Assembly: GCA_964384825.1 (NCBI GenBank)
Contig: CAYLMM010000027.1
Coordinates: 1-36,297 of the forward strand
DNA length: 36,297 nucleotides
Source of the DNA: CAYLMM01 sp964384825
Lineage (GTDB): Bacteria; Krumholzibacteriota; Krumholzibacteriia; LZORAL124-64-63
Direction of reading: 5' to 3'
Within the stretch, counting starts at the first letter, position 1. The number at the start of each line of letters is the position of its first letter. The position numbers and the translations under genes were made by a program. The notes beneath the pieces are model-generated. The model searched no databases, was not told where the DNA came from, and saw only the letters and a program-made list of their open reading frames with translations. This document shows positions 15,865 through 22,918 of this stretch, piece after piece.

Positions 15865-17300
15865 CAGGGCACCGCCAGGTAGTCCAGGCTGCGGCCCACA
15901 GCGCGATCGAGCTGGACGGAGTAGTTCAGGTAATCGCAGATCCCATCGACCTCGTCGGCCTGGGCGGAGGCGAGATTCACCTCGGCATTGATGCGGTCGA
16001 GGGTGGTGCCGGCGCCGACCTTGAGCCTCTCCTGGGCCAGCCGCAATTCCTCGCGCGCCTGCTCGATGGTCTCGCGGCTCAGCAGGATGCGGGCCCGCGC
16101 CTCGGACAGGCTGTTGTAGAGCGTGCGGACCTCGAGCTGCACGTCCAGCTTCTTCTGCTGCAGCTGGTACTCGGCGATGCGGGCCTGGGCCTTGGCCTGG
16201 GACCGGTTGCCGAAGCTCTGGAAGCGATCGAAGATGTTCCAGTTGACCTGGTAGCCGTACTGGAAGTTGTCGGATTCGGCCGAACCGAAGCGATAGGTCG
16301 ATTCGTTCTCGTAGCGGGTGTAGTTCGCGAACAGGGCGAACGAAGGCCACAGGCCCGAACCGGCGGCGGTCACGTCGCCGTTGCGGGCGTCGACCGTATA
16401 GCCGCCGCTCCGGAGATCCAGGCGGTTGGCCTGCGCCTCGGAATAGAGCGCGTCGAAGGGCAGCAGTTCGAAACCGGTTTCGAGCAGCGAGGTGTCGACG
16501 TCGAAACGCTTGGCCAGGGGCTGGTTCATGGCGTGGGCCAGATCGGCGAAGGCCTGCTCCACCGCGTTGCCCGCCCTCAGGACGTCGAGCCTGGTCTGCT
16601 GCAGACGCACCTTGGCCTGCAGGACGTCGCTCTTGGCCACGCTGCCGAGACGGTAGTACGTCTCGGACTTCTCGAGTTCCTTCTGGGCCACGTCGCGGGA
16701 ATCCTCGCTCACGTCCAGAAGCTTCTCGCGGCGCAGCAGGTTGTAATAGGCGGTCGCCACGTTCTGGATCACCATCTGACGGCTGTACTGCTCGTCGGCC
16801 TTGGCCGCCGCCAGCGTGTTGTTCGCGGATTTCAGGCCGCCGAACATGCCGAACCCGTCGAAGACCGTCAGGTTCGTCCGCACCGCGTAGTCCGAGTAGG
16901 ACGAGGTCTCCTCGACGTCGGCCTTCTCGCCGGTAGGCACGGCGAAGAAGATGTCGTAGGTCCCGGCCGGATTGACCGTGGGCACGGTCACGGTTTCGTA
17001 GCCGGTCAAGTCGATGTCGAAGTCGGTCCGTTCGCTCTTGCTCCAGGTGCGCGAGACCGAGACCGAGGGCAGGAACTGGCCGAGCGCCTTGAGCTTGCCC
17101 TTGCCGGCGCTGGCGGTCTGCTGCTCGGCGATGGACACGGTGGGGCTTCCGGTCAGGGCGATGGCGACACACTGCCGCAGATCGTAGACGGGACGTGGAG
17201 AATCCTCGGCCGCGGCCGGAACCGGCACCGAGAAAACCGTCACGAGAACGAGTGCGAGAATCGTGAAGCAGCGGATCATGCGTCCAGCGAGGCGGATCAT
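15864..17300 (-). CDS. TolC family outer-membrane efflux/secretion channel
   Basis: TolC-type proteins form trimeric outer-membrane channels with a long periplasmic helical barrel, used by efflux pumps and type I secretion. The 478-residue product has a signal peptide (core ILALVLVTVFSVPVPAAA). Two homologous halves are rich in long helices, with KLKALGQFLPSVSVS and WPSFALFANYT at the usual starts of strand pairs. Conserved helical features include YYNLLRREKLLDVSEDS and ARILLSRETIEQAREELRLA. The ATG is preceded by AAGGAG at 7 nt. It opens a four-gene operon with an ATPase, a GWxTD protein and a barrel. The usual membrane-fusion partner is not in the window. Confidence 0.92.
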   Translation of the reverse strand: MIRLAGRMIRCFTILALVLVTVFSVPVPAAAEDSPRPVYDLRQCVAIALTGSPTVSIAEQQTASAGKGKLKALGQFLPSVSVSRTWSKSERTDFDIDLTGYETVTVPTVNPAGTYDIFFAVPTGEKADVEETSSYSDYAVRTNLTVFDGFGMFGGLKSANNTLAAAKADEQYSRQMVIQNVATAYYNLLRREKLLDVSEDSRDVAQKELEKSETYYRLGSVAKSDVLQAKVRLQQTRLDVLRAGNAVEQAFADLAHAMNQPLAKRFDVDTSLLETGFELLPFDALYSEAQANRLDLRSGGYTVDARNGDVTAAGSGLWPSFALFANYTRYENESTYRFGSAESDNFQYGYQVNWNIFDRFQSFGNRSQAKAQARIAEYQLQQKKLDVQLEVRTLYNSLSEARARILLSRETIEQAREELRLAQERLKVGAGTTLDRINAEVNLASAQADEVDGICDYLNYSVQLDRAVGRSLDYLAVP

Positions 17301-17301
17301 A

Positions 17302-17323
17302 CGGACACTCCTTTTGCCGTCCG
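17302..17323 (-). promoter_or_regulatory. Small stem-loop enclosing the tolC ribosome binding site
   Basis: CGGAC (17302-17306) and GTCCG (17319-17323) can pair in the mRNA leader, placing the AAGGAG of tolC in the loop. The stem is only 5 bp; it might tune translation or be chance. Confidence 0.25.
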
Positions 17324-17346
17324 GGCGAAGAGAATTTCGTTCTTCA

Positions 17347-17375
17347 TATTAGGCGAGCCGTCCCGCCTTGCCAAA
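17347..17375 (-). promoter_or_regulatory. Sigma-70-type promoter for the tolC operon
   Basis: On the minus strand TTGGCA (17375-17370), a 17-nt spacer and TAATAT (17352-17347) lie between the Ton terminator and tolC. Matches are 5/6 and 4/6. Predicted initiation is about 40 nt before the tolC ATG. Confidence 0.55.
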
Positions 17376-17416
17376 GCATTTCGCCGCCGGAGAGAGCGGC
17401 GCCGAACCATAGACGC

Positions 17417-17448
17417 AAAAAAAGGGGGCGGGGTTTCACCCCGCCCCC
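17417..17448 (-). terminator. Rho-independent terminator of the exbB-exbD-exbD-tonB operon
   Basis: A perfect 10-bp GC stem (17424-17433 with 17439-17448, loop of 5) is followed on the minus strand by seven T (17423-17417). It begins 23 nt after the tonB stop. Confidence 0.93.
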
Positions 17449-17471
17449 GATTAGATTCCTCGGAATCGGAT

Positions 17472-18116
17472 CTAGCTGTGCAGCCGGAAGGCGAAAGGAA
17501 TGGCCATCCACGCCTTAACCGGGATTCCGCGCTGCTTTCCGGGCTTGAACTTGCATCGCCGCGCAGCGTCCAGGGCGGCACGGTCGAGCAGCGGATGCAC
17601 CGAGCTGATGACCTGCGCCTGCATGACCTGCCCCGTGGGACCGACCAGCACCTTCACCACGACCGTACCCTCGAGCTGCGACGCGCGCGCCATCTCGGGA
17701 TAGTTCGGCTGCGCGAAACTGGTCAGGACCGGCTTCTCCTGCGAAACGACGAAGTCGGAATCGCCGGTGCCGATGTCTCCCATGTCGAAGCTGCCCAGGT
17801 CGCCTGCATCGATCAGCGTATCGGCGATCTCGACGTCGTCCTCGACCTCGTCGTCCGGGGCGGCCTCGACCGCGACCTGCGGCTTCGGCGTATCCTGCGG
17901 AACCGGAGGCAGCTCCACGCTCTCCTCGACGTCGACCGCCACAAGCTCATCCTGGTAGATCTTGTAGGGGTTCGGCACATACTTCGGAGAGAACAGGAAG
18001 ACCAACAGCGTGATCACCATCGCCACCACGGTCGACCAGCGCATGACTTTGCCGTACTGCGCCTTGAACAGGTCGTTGGCCGTGATCGCCTTGTATGTCT
18101 GGGCCGTGGCTGTCAA
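17472..18116 (-). CDS. tonB: TonB family energy transducer
   Basis: TonB carries proton-motive energy from ExbB-ExbD across the periplasm to outer-membrane receptors. The 214-residue protein has a cytoplasmic N terminus, one membrane anchor (about 27-43, WSTVVAMVITLLVFLF) and a periplasmic linker. The C-terminal TonB domain (about 130-214) has YPEMARASQLEGTVVVKVLV, the family's usual Y-P-x-x-A-x-x-x-x-x-x-G-x-V pattern, and a final IPFAFRL strand. The linker is unusual: apart from a short ELPPVPQDTPKPQ it is strongly acidic rather than proline/lysine-rich. The TTG start follows AGGTGA, 12 nt after the preceding exbD. It is last in the motor operon, before a strong terminator. Confidence 0.93.
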   Translation of the reverse strand: MTATAQTYKAITANDLFKAQYGKVMRWSTVVAMVITLLVFLFSPKYVPNPYKIYQDELVAVDVEESVELPPVPQDTPKPQVAVEAAPDDEVEDDVEIADTLIDAGDLGSFDMGDIGTGDSDFVVSQEKPVLTSFAQPNYPEMARASQLEGTVVVKVLVGPTGQVMQAQVISSVHPLLDRAALDAARRCKFKPGKQRGIPVKAWMAIPFAFRLHS

Positions 18117-18128
18117 CAGTTCACCTGC

Positions 18129-18548
18129 CTAGTACTTGACGCCTGGAATGTCCATGTTGGTGTTGAAGAACACCTTCATGGCATTGGCTTCCTTGAGGCC
18201 TTCCATCACTTCGCTCACGACGCCGTAGGGCGTGTGCTTATCGGTCTTGAAAGCGACGATCAGGAAGGGATTCGAGATCACTTTCTCCGACATCATCCGG
18301 GCGACCGCGTCGGTCGGGACGATCAGATCGTCGATCGACACCATCCCCGCCTCGTTGATGTAGATGTTCGAAAGCATGTCGGGAATGCCCTCCTCGCCTT
18401 CCTCGGCGCGGGGCAATTCGACGACCAGACCCGATTCATCGGTAAAGACGACCGTCACCATGAAGAACACGATCAGCAGGAAGGTGATGTCGCCCATCGA
18501 GGAGGTCGGGATGTAGGGTTCGGACTTCTGACTGCGTCGGAATTGCAT
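18129..18548 (-). CDS. exbD: ExbD/TolR family protein, second copy
   Basis: ExbD forms part of the proton-driven stator with ExbB. The protein is about 139 residues: a short cytoplasmic N terminus, one membrane segment with the conserved proton-carrying Asp in MGDITFLLIVFFMV (about 18-31), and a periplasmic domain ending FNTNMDIPGVKY. An in-frame GTG lies one codon upstream at 18551; the ATG at 18548 is preferred because GGAGG is 7 nt from it. It lies 16 nt after the first exbD and 12 nt before tonB. It differs clearly in sequence from the neighbouring copy, so the two are probably non-redundant. Confidence 0.92.
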   Translation of the reverse strand: MQFRRSQKSEPYIPTSSMGDITFLLIVFFMVTVVFTDESGLVVELPRAEEGEEGIPDMLSNIYINEAGMVSIDDLIVPTDAVARMMSEKVISNPFLIVAFKTDKHTPYGVVSEVMEGLKEANAMKVFFNTNMDIPGVKY

Positions 18549-18564
18549 CACTCCACCTCCCCGG

Positions 18565-18978
18565 TTACATGCCCGTGGTCTTCAGCGAGACCTTGCCCGC
18601 CTCGGACTTCCTTATTTCGTCAAGACAGGCGATCATCATTCCGTAATCCGCGTCCGGGTGTGTCTCGACGATCACCACCGTCTTGGGCTCGGCGACGAGC
18701 CGTTCGCGGATCAGTCCCTCGATCATGGACAGGGTCACCGGATTGTCGGCGATGGTTACGGAGTTGTTGGCCCGCACTTTCACCGTCAAGACGTGACTCT
18801 GCTTGACGCGGACGGTCGTCTGCTCGGTCTTCTTGCCGGGCAGAAGCATCGACAGACCGATCTCGTCCTTCTTCATCGGCATCACGATGAAGAACACGAT
18901 CAACAGGAAGGAGATGTCGCTGGTCGCGGATGTGGGGATCTCCGATCCCCCTCGCTTTTTCCTCTTCAGGACAGCCAC
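18565..18978 (-). CDS. exbD: ExbD/TolR family protein, first copy
   Basis: This 137-residue stator protein has a basic cytoplasmic start (KRKKRGG) and the membrane segment SDISFLLIVFFIVMP with the conserved Asp. Its periplasmic domain includes ADYGMMIACLDEIRKS, the usual ExbD C-terminal helix region. The GTG start is preceded by AGGAGAG about 8 nt away. It follows exbB by 51 nt. Two tandem ExbD genes with one ExbB and one TonB are known from several FCB and proteobacterial Ton systems. Confidence 0.93.
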   Translation of the reverse strand: MAVLKRKKRGGSEIPTSATSDISFLLIVFFIVMPMKKDEIGLSMLLPGKKTEQTTVRVKQSHVLTVKVRANNSVTIADNPVTLSMIEGLIRERLVAEPKTVVIVETHPDADYGMMIACLDEIRKSEAGKVSLKTTGM

Positions 18979-19029
18979 GTCATCTCTCCTCGCCGCCGGA
19001 TCGGCGGCAGATGGGTCCCCACCTAATCG

Positions 19030-19893
19030 CTACCTGTTCAGCTCGTCGATCAGCTCGGCCGACGTCTCTTCCATCTCGATCACGAAGCGATCGATGGCGG
19101 CCATGAAGTAGTTGTAGCCGATGGACATCGGGATGGCGATCACCAGACCCGTGGCGGTCGTGATCAGGGCCTCGGAGATACCGGAGGCGACCAGCTGGGC
19201 GTTGACCGAATCGCTGGTGGCGATGGCCTCGAAGGCGTTGATCATACCGGACACGGTTCCGAGGAAGCCGACCAGCGGAGCAGTGGTGGCCACGGAGTTG
19301 ACCCAGACCAGACCCTTCTCGAGGAAGGACATCTCGATCGTACCGGCGGTGCTGATGGCCTTCTCGACGGCCTCGGGGCCCTTGTCGGCCTTCTGCAGAC
19401 CGGAGTACAGGATCGCGGCGATCGGGCCGCGGACCTTCTGGCACTCCTCGGCCGCGGCCTGGACGCCGTCGTTGCGCAAGGTGGTGATGACCGCGCCGAT
19501 CAGCTTGCGCGTATCGACGTGGGCCCGGTTAAGGGTCCACAGGCGCTCGATCAGGAAGACCATGCCGAGAATCGCCAAGGCCAGCAGCCAGAACATGAAG
19601 TTGCCGCCCTTGACGAACAGCTCGCCGGCGCCGGTCTTGCCGACACGGCTGCGGCTGATCGCGCCGCGAAGCCCGCCGAGCTGCTCCCGGACCACGGGAA
19701 CCTCGTCGATGGAGTCGGAAGCCGTGCTGCCGAACGCCAGCGAGTCCGAAGTCGCCATGATGCCCTCGAAGTTGACGCTGTCCTGAGCCTCTTCCTGCGC
19801 CATGGCAACCGCGGGCGCCATGGCTCCGGCCGCGAACAGCCCGAGACAGAACAGCCCGAAAACGGCGTATTTGAACGTACCGAGACGTGCCAT
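19030..19893 (-). CDS. exbB: ExbB/TolQ/MotA family proton channel protein
   Basis: ExbB forms the pentameric channel of the Ton motor. The mature region has three membrane segments: about 99-116 (MFWLLALAILGMVFLIER), 204-222 (APLVGFLGTVSGMINAF) and 240-262. The last two carry the conserved small and threonine residues typical of the MotA/TolQ/ExbB family. An N-terminal signal-like peptide (to AMAQ, about residue 33) and a roughly 60-residue polar region precede the first membrane segment, an extension common in FCB ExbB proteins. The frame continues upstream to 20064, but the ATG at 19893 has GGGAG 10 nt upstream and begins the signal peptide, giving 287 residues. It opens the motor operon, about 150 nt after a strong promoter. 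Confidence 0.94.
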   Translation of the reverse strand: MARLGTFKYAVFGLFCLGLFAAGAMAPAVAMAQEEAQDSVNFEGIMATSDSLAFGSTASDSIDEVPVVREQLGGLRGAISRSRVGKTGAGELFVKGGNFMFWLLALAILGMVFLIERLWTLNRAHVDTRKLIGAVITTLRNDGVQAAAEECQKVRGPIAAILYSGLQKADKGPEAVEKAISTAGTIEMSFLEKGLVWVNSVATTAPLVGFLGTVSGMINAFEAIATSDSVNAQLVASGISEALITTATGLVIAIPMSIGYNYFMAAIDRFVIEMEETSAELIDELNR

Positions 19894-20053
19894 TGTGCCA
19901 GATCTCCCTTTCCTGAGTGGGACCCTTGGGACTTGGTTGCGGGAACCGCGCAGGCGACAGGTGGGGGTCGCCTCTTCCTTCCCGACCAGGGCCTCGCCGA
20001 GGTCAAGCGTGTCCCTTAAGTGATTGCTTATCCTTCCCGACCGCAGCCGGAGG

Positions 20054-20083
20054 AGTATAGCCACGCATTGAAATAAGTGTCAA
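20054..20083 (-). promoter_or_regulatory. Sigma-70-type promoter for the Ton motor operon
   Basis: On the minus strand a perfect TTGACA (20083-20078), an 18-nt spacer and TATACT (20059-20054) face exbB. Initiation near 20047 would give a leader of about 150 nt that holds no gene I can support. A weak 5-bp GGGCG/CGCCC hairpin at 20110-20123, upstream of the promoter, may end transcription from the GWxTD gene. Confidence 0.7.
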
Positions 20084-20132
20084 CACGCATCCCAAGTCAA
20101 CTGATTTATGGGCGTTTCCGCCCTCCACCACG

Positions 20133-21764
20133 CTAGTTCTGCCAACTCGACGGACCGCTCAGCTCCCAGGCGTTCGTGGTCTCCAGGGAATAGTGCCCAT
20201 AGCCCCGGCGATCGACGAAAAGGAACCGCAGCCCGAGGGTGCGATCGCTGTACATGTTGGGAAATATCTGGTCCCCCTTGTTGTTGTAGATCCAGAGCTC
20301 GAAAGCCCCCTGCAGGACCATGCCGGTCCGCCGAGCCGCCAGATCGCGACGCGATTCGTAGGAGGTCGGCATCGGGATCGCGTTGCCGGCCTTCGCCCAG
20401 GCCCCGTCCCGCAGAGGCGTGTAGGCGTCGCGGACCCGGGTCACCGCGTCCTCGAGATCCTGCTGATCGGTCGGGATGACCTGCTGCTGGATGCGGTCGG
20501 GCGGACCGAGCAGCAGGTACGTCCGGCCTCGGTCGTCCTTGGCGCCGCTGCGGCCGAAGCCCCCCAGATAGGTGCGGACGTAGGCCACCCTGCGCCTGAA
20601 TTCCATGTGCACCTCGTTGCGGGGCGTTTCGGGGTCGGGGTCCAGGGCGGACCAGAAGCGTTCCAGGATCGCCTCGCGTTCGATCTGCCCGGCGGCCAGA
20701 AACGCGTCCAACTCATCCCCCTGCAGAAGCGTCATGCCCTCGCCGCGGACCTCGTCGTGATGACGGGTCAGCGATCCCAGGCTCCACACGACGTAGAACT
20801 CGGAAAGGAAAGGCACGCCGGGACCGTCCAGCGGCGCGCAGCTCAGCTGGTAGATCCCGGGCGGCAGCTGGTTGACGTCGCATTCGTAGTAGACGCCGAC
20901 CCGGCCGTCCTGGGCCGCGAGCGACACCGGATCGATCTTGACCGGCACGGTGTCCCGCAGCGCGAAGTCCAGATCCGACGAAAGGATCTGCATGAACAGG
21001 CGTTCGGTGGCCGGGGCTCCGGGCGCCACGTCGCGCGGTTCGATCTCGAAGAAGATCTGCAGGGTCTCCTCGCCGATACCGTAGCGGCGGCTGGGATGGA
21101 GGTAATCGGTCAGCACCGAAGCTTCCGGCAGGAAGGCCGAGCCCGCCTCGGGCCGCCACAGGGCGCCCGGAGTGTTGGTCAGGAACAGGGGCTCGTGGAC
21201 CAGCATCCCGGTGGTCTCGGGCGACGGGACGGAATACCAGTCGCCAGCGATGTCGCAGCTCGCCTTGCTCTTGCGGATGGCGCTCAGGATTCCCAGCTTC
21301 TCGCGGTTGACGTCCTCGATCCGGCATTCCAACCGGCCGTTGTCCACGGCCACCGCGGGCAGCACGACCGAGAAGACCTGAGACAGGGTCCGCGAGGTGG
21401 ATTCGATGGCGTTGTAGGTCCGCAGCGGCACCTCGGCCCGGCGTTCGGCGACGATCTCGCCGCCGCTGTCGAGCCGGAGCATGACCTCCAGCATTCCGGC
21501 CAGGTCGCCGTTCTCGTCCTGGACGAAGGACACCTCGCTGTTGGCGACCGAGAAGAGGCACACGATATCGGTGCCGCCGCCGGCCGCCGGCCGGTTCACG
21601 TAGTCCATCGAGGCCACGAAGTTTCCGGATCCCTCCCACGGCCGCAAGAGGGTCGCCGCCGCCGGGCGGAAGACGAGCAGCGCCGTCAGCAGGACCAGAA
21701 GCGCGGCGCCGAACGCCGCGATGCGATACCGGGCCGGAGATGCGGGGGAACGACTTTGGATCAT
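20133..21764 (-). CDS. GWxTD domain-containing secreted protein
   Basis: This 543-residue protein starts with a signal peptide (core AAFGAALLVLLTALLVF, then RPAAA). A long beta-rich region has stretches typical of secreted FCB proteins. The C-terminal GWxTD-type module is well formed: LERFWSALDPDPETPRNE at about 367-384, DRGRTYLLLGPPDRI at 411-425, then FELWIYNNKG and FLFVDRRGYGHYSL at the end. Function is unknown for the family. The ATG at 21764 is chosen over GTG 21773 because GGAGG stands 9 nt before it and the GTG would be too close. It sits alone between the PorV-like gene's terminator and the Ton motor promoter. A weak promoter match (TTGCCC 21838-21833, TAATTT 21815-21810, 17-nt spacer) precedes it. 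Confidence 0.82.
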   Translation of the reverse strand: MIQSRSPASPARYRIAAFGAALLVLLTALLVFRPAAATLLRPWEGSGNFVASMDYVNRPAAGGGTDIVCLFSVANSEVSFVQDENGDLAGMLEVMLRLDSGGEIVAERRAEVPLRTYNAIESTSRTLSQVFSVVLPAVAVDNGRLECRIEDVNREKLGILSAIRKSKASCDIAGDWYSVPSPETTGMLVHEPLFLTNTPGALWRPEAGSAFLPEASVLTDYLHPSRRYGIGEETLQIFFEIEPRDVAPGAPATERLFMQILSSDLDFALRDTVPVKIDPVSLAAQDGRVGVYYECDVNQLPPGIYQLSCAPLDGPGVPFLSEFYVVWSLGSLTRHHDEVRGEGMTLLQGDELDAFLAAGQIEREAILERFWSALDPDPETPRNEVHMEFRRRVAYVRTYLGGFGRSGAKDDRGRTYLLLGPPDRIQQQVIPTDQQDLEDAVTRVRDAYTPLRDGAWAKAGNAIPMPTSYESRRDLAARRTGMVLQGAFELWIYNNKGDQIFPNMYSDRTLGLRFLFVDRRGYGHYSLETTNAWELSGPSSWQN

Positions 21765-21856
21765 CTGCAACACCCTCCCTTTGCCGGGAACGTTCAGGGG
21801 TACGTTTCAAAATTACGGGATAAGAGGGCTGAGGGCAACGGATGTCCGGACAAGAA

Positions 21857-21890
21857 GACGCCCGCCTCCTGGAGGTGCGAGGCGGGCGTC
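21857..21890 (-). terminator. Probable terminator of the receptor/PorV operon
   Basis: A perfect 12-bp stem, GACGCCCGCCTC (21857-21868) with GAGGCGGGCGTC (21879-21890), has a 10-nt loop and begins 27 nt after the PorV-like gene stop. The sequence following it on the minus strand, TTCTTGTCC, is only moderately T-rich, so termination is likely but not textbook. Confidence 0.6.
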
Positions 21891-21916
21891 GAGCGGAATT
21901 CGAAAATCTGCGTCGA

Positions 21917-22849
21917 TCAGTAGCTGAACGAGATGCTCACCCGGTGGACCCAATCGAGATCCTGCATGTCGACCGCGCTGTAGTCGACCATGGCCCGGGA
22001 GTTCTTGCCCGTGCTGATCGCGGTGCCGAAGCCGAAGGCCAGACCGTCGGTATCGTACCCGGCGTTGTAGCCGGCCCGCGCGAAGAACATGTTCCTCATG
22101 CCCCACTCGAGGCCGAAGTTCGTGCGCTCCGCGTTGTCCGAGGGATGCTGGAACTCGGCCGAGCACAGCAGCACCTGGTTGTCGGACTTGAAGGCGTTGA
22201 ACGAGCCGCCGACCTTGAAGTTGACGGGCATCTTGGCTTCGAGCTCGTCGAAGTTGATCTTGCCGCCGTAGTTCTGGATCACCATGCCCAGCTTCAGGTC
22301 GCGGATGCCGATCCGGTACAGGATGCCGAAATCGAAGCTCACCGTGTTGACGCTGTCCTCGGCCAGCCCCATGTGGATGTAGCTGGTCGTGATGCCGGCG
22401 GAGAACTTGTCGGTGAAGAATCGGCCATAGCTGAGGGCGAAGGCGGTCGATCCCGCGTCGAATTCCTGACCGTTGCCCTCGGGCTCGTAGGCCGTCCGGA
22501 CCACCATCGGGTCCAGCCACAGCGAACGGATCGAGAACGCGAAGGTTCCCGGCAGCACGTGAGGGTTGAAGGCCATGATGGCCGACGTCAACTTGATGTC
22601 GGCTGGCCAGTCGACGTGGGAGACCTGTACCTCGCTGGACCTCACCTCGACCAGTCCGGCCGGGTTCCAGAACACGGAGCTGGCGTCGTCAGCCACGGCC
22701 GTGAACGCCGACCCCATCGCCGTGGCCCGGGCGGTCGTCCCGATCTCCAGGAACTGGGCTCCGAAGGTGCCGACCTTCTCGAAGAAGTCCGCATGCGCGG
22801 AAACCGGCACGATCAGCGCAACGAGGGTGAGGATGACTAAGCGCTTCAT
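21917..22849 (-). CDS. PorV/PorQ-like outer-membrane beta-barrel protein
   Basis: The 310-residue product has a signal peptide (MKRLVILTLVALIVPVSAHA) and the family opening FLEIGTTARATAMGSAFTAV, followed by ADDASSVFWNPAGL. This R-x-x-AMG-x-A...ADD...NPAGL pattern marks PorV/PorQ and the related FadL-like barrels. Alternating strands follow and the chain ends in FSY, a typical C-terminal barrel residue. In Bacteroidetes PorV is the outer-membrane shuttle for type IX secretion cargo; outside that phylum the role is unproven. GGAGG lies 5 nt before the ATG. It is the third gene of an operon with a TonB-dependent receptor and a secreted protein with a sorting-like tail. Confidence 0.85.
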   Translation of the reverse strand: MKRLVILTLVALIVPVSAHADFFEKVGTFGAQFLEIGTTARATAMGSAFTAVADDASSVFWNPAGLVEVRSSEVQVSHVDWPADIKLTSAIMAFNPHVLPGTFAFSIRSLWLDPMVVRTAYEPEGNGQEFDAGSTAFALSYGRFFTDKFSAGITTSYIHMGLAEDSVNTVSFDFGILYRIGIRDLKLGMVIQNYGGKINFDELEAKMPVNFKVGGSFNAFKSDNQVLLCSAEFQHPSDNAERTNFGLEWGMRNMFFARAGYNAGYDTDGLAFGFGTAISTGKNSRAMVDYSAVDMQDLDWVHRVSISFSY

Positions 22850-22918
22850 TGAAACCTCCAGGTCCGTACTCTGACGGACTGCAACATGGGGAGGGTCCTA
22901 TCCCCTGGCTTCCATTGA

